Shown here: one piece after another, positions 1 through 11,479 of the stretch
How positions within the stretch are numbered: the first letter of the stretch is position 1
Layout of the letters: every line of letters starts with the position of its first letter
Source: Branchiostoma floridae
Taxonomy: Eukaryota > Chordata > Leptocardii > Amphioxiformes > Branchiostomatidae
DNA: 64,000 nucleotides
NCBI RefSeq assembly: GCF_000003815.2
Contig: NC_049994.1
Coordinates: forward strand, 10,432,538-10,496,537
Direction of reading: 5' to 3'
The notes under the pieces: generated by a model
What the model saw: only the letters and a program-made list of their open reading frames with translations
What the model was told of the DNA's origin: nothing
Databases searched by the model: none
Made by a program: the position numbers and the translations under genes

Positions 1-60
1 AGACTAGAGTTGTTTCTTCCCCAAAGGTAGGAATTTTCTTGCTGTATTTCTAGTACTATT

Positions 61-110
61 CTAGTTTTGGGCATAATTCTATGTTCTAGTTTTGGACATA
101 TTTCTATGCC
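61..110. repeat. Two-copy 25-bp tandem repeat
   Basis: Two adjacent 25-bp copies (61-85 and 86-110), each beginning CTAGTTTTGG and ending with a TTCTATG-type tail, differ at only a few bases. A further partial CTAGT follows. This is simple local duplication with no coding content. The rest of 1-690 shows no gene. Confidence 0.7.
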
Positions 111-696
111 TTTTTCTAGTGCTAAACAGCATTTTCTACCTGTTTTGATGCCTTAAAACATATCATAGGTTTAGAATTGTATAGGAGACAACTGTGTTTT
201 TGTAAAGGTCTTCAAATTATCATTACAATACAATACGTAGTATTGTATCTCTATGTATTAATTTGAAGTAGGGAATATCACGAGTTCCTCACATATGACT
301 CCCTAGCTTTATGTCATTTTCACAATCCATAATTTCTCCAATTTGCTGAATGTAAAATACGTTTATAAACCTTATAGATGTTACCCTATGCGATGCTCTT
401 TCAAACAGAAATACTACAAATGTCATTTCTATAAACACAACAATTGAGAAACGAACGAATTTTCTTAAAAGAGAATATTGACAATCCATCCAGCTTTGTT
501 TTGATGACGGTTTTCCCGAACATTTTTGTCTCAGTATAGCAACGACATTTTGACCGATCTAGTCAGCCGTGTCTCGCCGTATTCGTTGGAAATATGTTTC
601 TGCAATCGACGGTTCAATTCAAACTTGCTCTCTCTGTGAATCGTATAGTTCTAGGCTCAAGAAGACGTCTGTGATTTCTGTCTGTGAAAAGGACAT

Positions 697-784
697 GTGG
701 TTCCCCAGGATTACCCTGTAGATCCGGACTTGTGGTCACTTCATCACACAAATCCGATTTACAGGATAGGCCTTGGCAACACCA
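697..784 (+). ncRNA. mir-10: miR-10 family microRNA precursor hairpin
   Basis: The 5p arm at 712-734 begins TACCCTGTAGATCCG and ends TTGTG, the diagnostic miR-10 family sequence including the seed ACCCTGT. The 3p arm at 747-770 folds back on it. Read as a reverse complement, the 3p arm matches the 5p arm apart from one bulged C, two C-A mismatches and G-U wobbles. The loop is the 12 nt at 735-746. The stem continues outward, pairing CCAGG (about 705-709) with CCTTGG (771-776). miR-10 is an old bilaterian microRNA embedded in Hox clusters that represses Hox transcripts after transcription. Here it lies 12 kb upstream of Hox9 on the same strand, so on the Hox10 side. Within the family the mature sequence differs from the most common form in the 3' half (GGAC where AATT is usual), which suggests a lineage-specific paralogue. 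Which numbered amphioxus miR-10 it is cannot be settled here. Confidence 0.95.
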
Positions 785-881
785 ACCAACGTTACCATCA
801 GTTAACCCAAGCCACGTCGTTGTTATAACTGTCCTACTTCAAAATTCGTTAAAATATTTTTCTTTTGAAAAGCAGACTACT

Positions 882-898
882 CTCTACTCTACTCTACT
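882..898. repeat. CTCTA pentanucleotide microsatellite
   Basis: A short run of CTCTA/ACTCT units just downstream of the miR-10 hairpin. The same pentamer (GAGTA on the other strand) recurs as short arrays throughout the window. Confidence 0.75.
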
Positions 899-2187
899 CA
901 GACGTGCAAGCGGCGGATGGCTTTCCAAGCGAGTTGTTGTACACCAAGAGAGAGGTGTCGTTTTTGCCAGCACGCCTTTCTGTTTTCACACAGTAAAGTT
1001 TGCGTGAATACAGGCAAGTTTCACCACCTAATAATTGCAAACTGATAACCTTTCATTGTTCACTTTCAGGTTGCGTTATGTAAAGCAAATCGTACCGCTG
1101 GGAGTGATACTAGAATTAGCTGAAGTACCTCTGTGTTAAATGAGCTATTTAAGTCACTGGGAGAAACTCAGATGCACATTGTAAGTACCCTAGACTTTGC
1201 GGGGTTGTACTTATATACTATCAGTCATACTTAGGGTGACCTCTATCTAACGTCTCTCTATCGTATATATTCCTTCCACGATGCCCTACTGAAGACTTGT
1301 TCTCACAAATTATAGGACATTAATCCTACTAACAGATTTCTAGAAAAAGACTGTACTTTTGGTTATAATCTGGAATTACTTTAGACTTTTTTCCTTCATA
1401 CAACCATTCCCAAAACTACACCAACCTAAAACAAAAGTCGAGTTTGTCTTTAGGGACTGGCTTGTATGTGATTTTTTTTTTTTTTTTAGATTATTCCTTC
1501 ACTGCGCGTGTGGCAATCCATTCCTGCAGCTTGGCACATCTTTTGACGCGGTACAAAAATTAGACACGTACCGAATTCACATACTGTTCTAGTGCCCCGT
1601 GGTGGTTCCAAATTGCGGTCAGACTTTTGCATTTTGGGCGATTTGTGCGCCGATATCTAGTCTAAGCCGAGCGTATTTATGGCCTTGTGACAGAGTTAGG
1701 GTCAGGGTAAGGTGAAAGGGCCGTGCCGACTTTGCTCAGTGCGTGAGGGAGAATTTCCAGAGCCTAGCTTGGAGTTTTCTTGCAACTTTGCCAACTTTGT
1801 GAGAGCGATTGACATACACAACTGTGTACGAACGATTTATTCTTTTTCAGGTTTATGCACAAGTAAAAAAATGTTACAATGTTAGTATTCAACGTTTTTA
1901 TATGTAACCCTGCTTGAAATGGAAGAGAGTAGAGTGGTTTCAGCCAGGTAGGAGTTAAGAATGGATTTGTTTTTGTGTTGTTGTTTTTATTTTATTTCAA
2001 AGGTTGACAACATTATAACATTTGTTAACACTCGTAATGGTGAAAATATAGCGTTTGCTAACGAAATTTTCGTTTAGCACTTTCTTTGCTATATTTTGTA
2101 GTTACAACCAGTCTTGTAGATCTGAGCATCTTTCTCTCTATGAAGTTTATCATTTTGTAGCCTCGCGAATCTTTCCACGAAATCGTC

Positions 2188-2320
2188 TTCCGGGAGGGAC
2201 GTAAAACGGGGATCCCGTGCTCGAGGAGGTGCCTCGACCACGTTAAACAGCCTCATTACCCTCACTTTGGGTACCTACTGGCTGCAAAATACACCCGATA
2301 TTATTATTATTATTATTTTT
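2188..2320 (+). mobile_element. Retroelement 3' end with (ATT)n tail, copy 1
   Basis: A block starting TTCCGGGAGGGACGTAAAAC and ending in a TATTATT run is repeated in inverted orientation at 40243-40388. The two copies differ by about five substitutions and one small indel over roughly 115 bp, not counting the tail. A compact GC-richer body followed by a simple (ATT)n tail is the usual look of a 5'-truncated non-LTR retrotransposon 3' end, or of a SINE borrowing one. No coding sequence remains. The family assignment is inference; the two-copy relationship is seen directly. Confidence 0.7.
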
Positions 2321-2574
2321 GCCCCCCCCCCCCCCTCATGTGTTTGAAATTAACCTTTACCCAATCAGAAATAGAGATAAGATAGAAATAGAAATAAGAT
2401 AGAATCTGGTGTTGGTTTATAGCCATGGCCATGTTCGTAATATACAGTATTCACAAAACGTCTAGTGACACTTCTGAGTTTATATTGTTACTTTTTCCTG
2501 ATGCAAAAGTGATGGCAAAAAATGCTTGTGTTGTGCCCAGGTGCATCATTGTAATCATACAGAAATGTTTAGTA

Positions 2575-3175
2575 GGTGAATATAAGAACTTTATTGCACG
2601 ACAACTGTAGAGGATACAGTGTTTGGCAACTTGTACATACAATACATACAGAACAGAACACTACATGAGTTACTAGTATCTAAAAATCTAAGAGACTTAT
2701 CTATTTTACACATGGTATATAATATTTACAATCAGGCTATCATTATGTGCTGGTTCATGATAGTATAATGTTGTCACGTTTTTTAAATGAGTTATATATA
2801 AATTGACCGACATAGGCAGATATATCAGCAGGACATGATATTGAACATTTCTGTCTTGGTAGGTGGTAACATAGTATCAGATTTGCATTTAATAGACTGT
2901 AACATTTTTTGTCTCTCTCTATCATAAGTTGGACAATCCATTATAAAGTGGGATTCATTTTCAATATTATCATGGCATGTTGGACACAGTCTCTCACTGG
3001 CTGGTGTGTTGTGATGTCTACCCTTTTCGATTTGTAGGGAGTGAATATGACAGCCTTGTCCGTAACACATAGCACTTTTACTTGTAGATAGACTATCTTG
3101 ACGATCTGCAATATGGTACAAGCGCACAGATAACGTTATCCAAACTGATTGCGGAAAAAAATATTCACGTTTCAT
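2575..3175 (-). mobile_element. Decayed non-LTR retrotransposon, C-terminal zinc-knuckle end
   Basis: On the minus strand a 116-codon open frame (3175 down to 2825) carries an RLCPTC...ENESHF...DCPTYDRER arrangement, with C64, C67, H76 and C81. This matches the zinc-binding tail that follows the reverse transcriptase domain in many non-LTR elements, preceded by the typical LQIEKGRHHNTPASERLC linker. The YxDD core of the polymerase is absent, so the copy is 5'-truncated. Downstream on the same strand, about 250 nt of AT-rich sequence ends in a CAATAAAG polyadenylation signal near 2590-2597, which fits a 3' UTR. The element runs opposite to the Hox genes and is non-functional. The exact clade (CR1-like or related) is not resolved. 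Confidence 0.65.
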
Positions 3176-5504
3176 AACATTTTACGACGAGACGTAGCGA
3201 TGTGCTGAGATACGTTCGTGCTAATATGAGGTGTCGATATTATCAACCCCGCCAGCAAAACTCAATAAAAATAATATATGACTGATTCTTGACTGAAATG
3301 TCCTTTCCTGACTAGCTGTTTTATCGTACCCACCCGAGTTCAAACTGTGAGTGTTGATAGGAGTTAAGTTACTTCACATTTGTCAAACTGTAGTAACATT
3401 GATTGCATGTGCCGCTGGGAATACGACGACTTTGATGAATTTTGTTGGATTTCGTGAGTTGTAAGATCAAACGTGCTTTCTATCGAGTTTTCTACACCCT
3501 TTCGACTGGAGGCTCCGACTTCTGTCAGTTCTAACCGGCAAAAAATGACAGGCCATTCAACGAACTTTGTAGACAAATGTTGGTAAAGTTTTGTGTGTTT
3601 TGCTGTCTTCTAAGTGGCGCTTTTATCGTGTTCCCAAGTTTTTAGAATCAAAAGTCAGGCAAATACAGTTTTGGACGCTCAACATGTATAAAATAAACAC
3701 TGGAATCCCAATTCTAGGAAAAAAACTTTTTCTTTGCATTTTCTGTATATTTGTTCAGCTTTTTGCTTTATTTTCAGCTTTTCTGTATCTAGGGTTGGTA
3801 CCAGAGTTACTATAGAAGGGTGGATTTTTTAATACACCAAGCGCAAAAGGATCATCCTCGCTGGGTAGTTTTAAAACACTTGCAGAAGATGTGAAAAAGT
3901 TAGGTGTGACAGGTCGTTCATTGAAGCTGGTGTGTTACACCGAAAGGCGGTATACCGACTGCATAGATACAGATACATATTCTTTATTTTGTGTGGACAA
4001 AACTGATCTTTGTACTCGCATAACCATATTAAGTACATATACAAATTTGATGAATGCTCTATTTGTTTGTAAAGGGAGAAGACATATCAAACATAAATTT
4101 ATCCACCTTGTAAGACTTCAAGTGTTTTTCTGCTATGCTGTAGTAAAAAATGACCACATCTGCTACTTAACCCAAGCTTATGTAGTTCAAATAGTTTCTT
4201 TGGACTAGGTCCTAAACCTTGGACACTATACCATGTGCGTCTGTATTATCAATATGAACATATCTACTTCTAATTTTCCAAAATTGGCCTGTGCCATAGA
4301 GGGTTACCACCTGAAGCTAAGCTAAAGTCTGTTTTACCGCAACTTTTGAGATGTTATAACAGATACTGAAGTTACTAAATTGGTAACGTTTCTAATTTCA
4401 ACATAGAGTACACGAATGACTTATTATGGTCACACTATCAACGATACTTGGAATGATAAATGTATCAGAATATGCCAATTTTGCAATCATCTATTTTTAG
4501 GATTTTTGTTTTAAGTTGAAGAATATTCCAGTAGTTCAGAGTCTATGTAGAATTCATTGCATTTTTCCTCATGTTTTTATATCTAGTAACAATACGATTA
4601 ACCTCGCATTGTGCCATGAATGTCGATTTAATGTAATCATACTTTACAGTCATTACTAAAATTAGTACCTCAATAAGTCAATGTCATGCTACTACCGGTT
4701 GAAAGTCAAGGTCAATATGTTTGTGGTTAAATTTTCCCCCATCAGGAAATGCTTCATTGAAATTTATGGTTTGTCAACAAGCTCCGTAATTTGTGGCTTT
4801 TAAAATGTGCGCCCTGTATCGTATACTTGTCACTAGATGGTTGGTGATATTTTGTATCGCTTACATGGCGTTTAAAGCGCCATAAACAAGTCAACTCTAT
4901 AACCCTTTCTCACGACAAGCTATGTTGAGAAACGAGTTTACGCCGAGAATGAAAACGATAGTACTAAATCGTAATGCGAAGATTTCGTGATGGAATCAAC
5001 TCCCTGCCAATTTCAAGGATGAACAGTTGACCTCTGCTTCGAGAAGGTCATCGTTTTAGAGTATCAGTTGTTCGTAATTTATTTGTGAACTGCAAATTCG
5101 TGCGGGGCAACTTTTGACCGAGGTTATCCTGTGCATGATGATTACGCTAACCCGCTAGTGGTTTTCGTGTTGGTGTAAATGCATATCGACTATAAATCTA
5201 AAGGACACATAGCTGAAGTGATATAAAATGTTGGGAGGGGAGGGGGGCACCAATGGTACATACACGACATATCTGTATGTCTGGCGTAAGATATATATTT
5301 ATATATGGTGTGTAGAAATAGAAAAAGTGCCCTGGTGTAAGCAAAATATATGGCAACGATAAAATAGATATAGCAAAACACAACATTGTTGATTCAAACC
5401 TTTCAACAAGAGGTACAAATGTAGGGCTTTGTTTACGTTTACTTCTGTAACTGTGATATACACTCTGTTGGCTTGATTCTTTGTTTATTTGCCTTTCTGT
5501 CTAT

Positions 5505-5750
5505 AGGCCTCCTCTCACTTGACGTGCGGCACGCTTGCGGCATTGCTGCGTTCGGAAGATGCTCAACGAATTTCAGAGATAAAGAACGAATTTTCTTACT
5601 TGTTGTGTATTTTGTGGTCTTCTATGTCACACTTTTACGTATTGCGCAATATCTGAATTATAACAAATCGGAGAAAATAACAAAACAGTACCGCAGTGAA
5701 CGAACGCAGCAATGCCGCAAGCGTGCCGCACGTCAAGTGAGAGGGGGCCT
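5505..5750. mobile_element. MITE with 50-bp terminal inverted repeats
   Basis: The left arm (5505-5554, starting AGGCCTCCTCTCACTTGACG) and the right arm (5701-5750) are inverted copies of each other with one mismatch in 50 bp. The 146-bp core is AT-rich and codes for no transposase. A 3-bp TAT flanks both ends and may be the target-site duplication. This is the structure of a non-autonomous DNA transposon. The near-perfect arms suggest a fairly recent insertion, or pairing-driven homogenisation. The superfamily cannot be set, since TAT is not a textbook signature. Confidence 0.88.
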
Positions 5751-6170
5751 TATGTGCTCTTCAGTGTAGTGGACTTTTGGCATTTGAATTATTTGTACAC
5801 CGTCTTTCCAAAAAAGAGAGAGAACGAAAAATAACAGAAATGTAGAAATGTGAACAGGAAAGCATTTTATAAAGAAGTATGTTAGGAGATTGAAATCAAT
5901 TGTTTGCAAAGAAACATGTACAGAAGTTTCTGAAATTGTTTTGACTGTTGTACAATAGTCATAACTGTATGAAATGTACGTTGAAGCCTTCCTCCCTGGT
6001 TGCTTCTAATGAAATAGTTTCACCAGACGACCTTTGCCCGGCTCGGTTAAGCCGGGGCCGCCATTTTGAGATTTACGAGAACTTGAGAGTTTGTGTGTCA
6101 GCCAACACAACACCCCACCGACAGAGTCAAGCCACAACCGCCACGGGGACGTATAAACAGGGTCATTGCC

Positions 6171-6214
6171 ACGGTTATGGTTAACTGTCCACACGGTTAT
6201 GGTTAACTGTCCAC
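6171..6214. repeat. Perfect 22-bp tandem duplication
   Basis: Two identical adjacent 22-bp copies (6171-6192, 6193-6214) starting ACGGTTATGGTTAACTGTCC. Each holds one GGTTAAC palindrome-like core. It may be random, or it may double a binding site. Confidence 0.85.
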
Positions 6215-9200
6215 CCAGAAAATGGCCCTTACGATCCAACTTTGGAACAGGACGCCAATGTGGCAACACGTTTGGTTGCTATCACGGACCCGGCTGCCAG
6301 TACAGATAAGAAACATTTGTTATTCGTTACGACTCTCGCTTCTTTTTTACAAACAGTTTGACGTTATCTGTTATGACTTTTGAAAATTGAATCCTCACAG
6401 AAACTGCCTGTTCAAGGAGAGTATAGTGATACTTTTGAAATAACGGTGTTCTTAGATAGGTCAGTGTGATTTGGTGCTTTTGGCAATGTGTCTTTTCTTT
6501 CATATAAACAGCAAGTCGTCTACCTTTGCAGCAACAAGTTTTGTTGAGTATAGTAAAGTAGAATTTGTGTGCTCAAATATCTCCTCTTAGTGTTTCTTAT
6601 TCCGAAGTAACAAAATATACTTCTCTTTCGTGAAAACAACGAAGATTGAAAACGAGCATACAGTATTTATGAATAGTATCTTTTTGGCTATTTGCAGTTC
6701 AAAGATAAGGTAAGGCAGTCCATATGATATGAAGTAGTGTTGAATTATATTCAGACAGATTTATTACAGGTTTTTCGTTCCTTTTTTTAAATCATAAGCA
6801 TGTCACAATAACATGCATTGCCTTCAACCAGAAAATAATAAGTTGAAACATGGTTTGACACTCATCTTTATGTCTCAGCTATATCATATCTGTCAGTAGT
6901 TTTCTTTGGACCTTCCTCCAGTAAAACCTTATGTTATATGTGTTAAAGTAAAAATGGAATCTATTTCCTTTTTACTTCTTTGGTTTCCAAACTGAGTGAA
7001 TAGAGAGTTCCATTTCCTAAAAAAAAACGCGGCTACGACTAGTACATCATTCTTACTGTGCTTAGAAAAAGATAAACATAAGCTCCCTACAAAATTGAAC
7101 AACATATATTAGCTTTGAGAAAAGCATAGATGTTCTTTTGGTTATCCTAGTATTGTACTGTAGATATAGTACGCTACGTTTGTAACTTTGTTGCTCAAAC
7201 TTTGCACTATATTTGTATCTGTCACAGAGATGAAAACTGACAAACTTGGGATTTCTGCGATGTTCACTTCTCCCACAGAAAAGGTTTCAAAGTTATTAGA
7301 TTGAAGAAAATTATCAATGGCAGTCAGTTTATACCAGCGATTTTTCTCTCAGATATTCTACCATACTCATGTCTTCTAAACTTTCAATCCACACTTCTTC
7401 ACCATAAGCTTCAAAATCTACGGGATTTGAAATGAAAACCGTTTGATTTCTGAACGTAGCAAGAGCTAGATTGTGTTGAGAACGGTGGATTTCGGTTGGA
7501 TTTCAGAACCATTTAGAGTAGTCCGTACCATTTATTTTGGTGTCTAGTGAATAAGAAAATCACAGAGAAATCAATCATTTTCACACGCAAGATGTAGAAC
7601 CTACATTACACGATTCTACACCGTATGCTTACGATTGCAAAACGTCTCGGCGTCTGTTGTAAATAGTAATATTATTTGTCGGTGTTCTAGTCCATCAATG
7701 TCTCCTCTCATTCCGTTTCCGAGCTTGAAGTGATCGCAATTATTTAACTCTAGACATAAATGATCGTTTTCTAGAATTTATAGGTGGTATTTCTAGTTGA
7801 CTGATGTTTCACATTTCGTGCAGAATTGGCAAATGATACTCAAAATGTCCTTACGGACCAGTTTTGCGTGTTTTGCATCGACATAAGTGGAGGGAATTTT
7901 GTGTGTGTGTGCGGCAAGATATACAATCTTCATCATAACAAACATTACCACACGATGTACGACCGGTCCGGGAAAATGGTTTTCACAGTAAAATACACAA
8001 AAATGTCTTCTAATCACAGTAGTATTCCTACGTGACCTCATTTGTCCTGACTTATCCCTAGAAAATCTGGGAAATTATGTTAAATCACCGAAATTTGCTG
8101 ACACTTTCTTCTCTTTGCAAGAAGTATGGGTATGTCCCGATTCTTTTGGACCAAAACGTTTCTAATAACTCTTTATTGTTACCAGATTTTTATGTTTTCG
8201 TTTACTTTGACTGTATACATGTACTGCAATATCTTCAATATTAATTGTCTAATTCTTCTTACTATAATGTAAAACGAACTATGGGAGAGAGAAATGATAT
8301 TGCATGACATAACTACATCGAAAATGCTCTTGTTTCTTCATTTGTGTGTTATGTCTTCGTCGATAACGTTTGTAAAGAATTGCTACATTTTATTGATCCG
8401 TTTGAAATCTACTAAATATATGTATTACAACAGATTTCGATTCGGGCAATTTCTCTCCGAAGTGGTTGTATTTCTGATTCTGGTGGCACGTTTGAGGGAA
8501 AAAAACAAGATGGCGGCCGTACCAAACGTGTCAGTTTCCTCGCTTCGGGAATAAAAGAGGATGGCACACCCTTTTACGTTCATCAACACTTACAGTAAAC
8601 ACCTAGATGTGTTCAATTCGACACAGTTGCTTGAACCAACCCCATACATATCACCACTCACAACCTACTTGCATACAATATTGATAACGCCATCGGTTAA
8701 AAGAAGGCATGTTTCACTCTCCAACCGCCCCGTCTAAGCGTTCGTCGATTTTATTTTGGAAAATGTCAATAGGAAAATATCGACTCGTGGGGACCAAATG
8801 CGCTAGGAATGGGCTAAAATCGACTCAGTCTTTTAGACCTGACCACGGGTTTATGACATATCTGATCACGATCGACAATGCTGTAAAAAAACATGTCCTC
8901 TCTACACTGGGCTGACCATTTGAGCGTGGTAGAGGATATTGTAACAAATATGCCTATTAAACCTTTGTGATTGGACATCTGTATGAGGAAAGCTAGCCCC
9001 GCATTTAGGTAGTCATACCCTTGCCACTGAAATTACTACTACAAGGGTCGCTGGATAAAGGTGTTCGTGTTTTACGTATTTTCGTAATCTACAAGATATT
9101 TCTGAACTCTAACATAAATAACGTCAACAAAAATAACAAACATGCAAAGGTGCACTGTAACTTTTTCACTGTTTATTCTCCCTTCAAGTAAATCATATAC

Positions 9201-11479
9201 TTTACAAGAAAAAACAAAAGCTAGAACATCTTCATTTTTTACCATAACTAAAAGTATCTTGCTTTTTCTACAAACGTAGTAGACAATACAGCTATCCACA
9301 TTGCTGTTGTAAATATGCAAGGAAATGCATTCCATCTACAAAGGATAACAAGTTGTTTACAAACCATCTATGTCTTCACTTACAAGATTGTTCAGTTTAT
9401 GTCAGTTTACTATCTGAATTTACACTTATAGCTTAACATACATTTCAACAGCATAGTTCCTTCACAAAAATACAATACTACTGACTACTATAACGTACAA
9501 CAGAATCCGTGCAATGCACATTCAATACTGAAAAGCCTTCACTATGTGATAACGTCATAAACAATGTGCGAGGGACATTCTACGTCTACAAATTAACGTG
9601 AATCCAACAACAGTTTTTAGGGGTCAAATTATCATAGTAAAACATATACAACATGAATATATTTCTACTCTACTCCACTATTATCAATAGCAGTAATATT
9701 AGCATTAGCACTAGCATTGTTACAATATGTATAAGAATTGTTGAGAGCTGTTCAGTACAAGTAAAAGTATTTAACATGGAACACAAGTTTCTTGCACAAC
9801 TTGGTAAAACCTCAGCATCACTCGTGCCAAACCGCAGGAATATCTAATGTGATTTTATGAGCGCTGGTGTCACCAGTAGGTCAGAGTGAATTTATGACTG
9901 GCCCCTGCCATAACGTGGGGTGATAGTTACCGTGCTGTGCGGGAATAGTGTCCAACTATCACAGGTCTATCTACATATGCAGGCTAGCTCCCAGATCAAC
10001 AGATAACGGTTATATATCGCAGGGTACGGGTGAATATAGGTGAACTGGAAAAACTGTTGGGTGGTATAAAATGACCACGTTGTAGCGTCATGCATTTTGT
10101 TTTAGAGACAACAAATTGTGCGTTTTCGTAGGCAAAAAAAACAACTGTTCAATATTTTTCTCGCATAGACACTGCATTTAGCAGAACATTATAAGTATAA
10201 TTTTTGTCCAATTTCACTTAAATCATCTTATATTTCAGAAGTGAAAAAGAACAAATAAATTGAAGATTCTCTTACAGAGTATGTATAGTTAAAACAAAGT
10301 ACAAGGGAAACAGTGCAGGTGAAAAAATATTAAGACATATGTCAAATGTATCACGTTGGTGGTGATAAACCTTTTTTCTTTGACATCAATGACAAAAAAC
10401 GAGATTGTCATCTGAATAGTTCCTCGATACACTTTTACTCAATAGATAATTCTAACATTCTAAAACGAAATGTTATCAGAGCTCTGGAAAAGACATTTCA
10501 AGTTTTGTCAAGTTTGTTTGAATTTGAAATTCTGTTAAAATACTGTTTATTTCGTTTAGGTGGGAGATTTCGCCAGGAATTCTGGGATCGTGACCCCTGC
10601 ACCTGATCGTGCGAAGGTCCTGACCTTTTGGCGCGTTTTCTCCACCAAACTCGTAAGTCTACCTGCCTCACACCTTCACTAATTACACTTAATTGCTACT
10701 CTAAAAGTCAATTGGCTACAAACTGCGCCCTTCTGACATTTCGTTGGGTACCCTAGGGTTCACATTTCACATCAGGTTTGTCTTGATATTCGCTGCAATG
10801 AAGTAGAAAGGGTCATACGACATTTGTCAGTTTTTGTCATTTTTTTCCTAACGAAAATGTACTGCGAATTTTGTACTGATGCAGCTTTTGATTTTAATGG
10901 TGAAAAGTTCTCAACTGTGAAAAGTTTGTTGCAGAACGTTTTTTATCTGAGTTTTAGCACTAAATGTTATTATTCTTAGCTCATGCAAACTGAAATTTTG
11001 TCGCAACAGCAAAACACTTTTTACTGTGTTGAAACTTAAATATATTGCCAAATTCTCGATTACAATGTATGCTTACTATACAACAGGTTATATAAAAAGT
11101 AACGATTTTGTATTAAATTAAGCTTGAACCAGTTTTTCGTACAGTTCGTCATTTGTTACGAAACTAAAAAAAAAACGATAAAATCAATTGAATCTACCTT
11201 TCCTCATATATTCATTAGAAGGTCAAATTTCTCCATCAACTACATACAGTCTCCTGGGCCCCATCTTAGAAATCGGTCTGTTAAACTCAATATTTACTAT
11301 ACCCTGGACTATTCTTTCTACACTTCAAGACAGAGAACTAACCGAGCTTAATTGTGGTCTGGGATTTGAGCTAAGATCAGTTGTATATAATCCAGGAGTG
11401 CTTGGTAAGTTTCTTACCTCTGATGTCAAGTTCATAAGCGACAGCGTCCGCGTGTGAAGACCGACATTATTTACGTGGT

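Larger units (their letters stand above)
785..11479. other. Intergenic DNA between miR-10 and the Hox9 upstream region
   Basis: No protein gene is supported here. Open frames are short, overlap one another and lack recognisable domains. The items that can be named are listed separately: a microsatellite, two retroelement remnants, a MITE and a 22-bp tandem duplication. Otherwise the DNA is AT-rich and unremarkable. A stem-forming TGATAGTT/AACTATCA pair (9921-9928 with 9954-9961) sits in a slightly GC-richer patch near 9.87-10.03 kb that could be conserved non-coding sequence. This stretch may also hold the primary miR-10 transcript, but its ends cannot be seen. Confidence 0.6.

Noticed and set aside
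684-1007. 107-codon frame across the miR-10 hairpin
   Set aside because: It overlaps a conserved non-coding RNA and has no protein similarity; a chance frame.
1143-1186. CTATTTAAG followed by ATT|GTAAGT as a promoter and first exon
   Set aside because: The distance is only about 36 bp, leaving no room for an exon after a TATA-directed start.
9006-9060. TAGGTAGT, identical to the first eight bases of miR-196, between miR-10 and Hox9
   Set aside because: Only the seed matches. The following bases differ, and the local foldback (ACCCTTG/CAAGGGT) is 7 bp and does not pair the seed arm, so there is no microRNA precursor.
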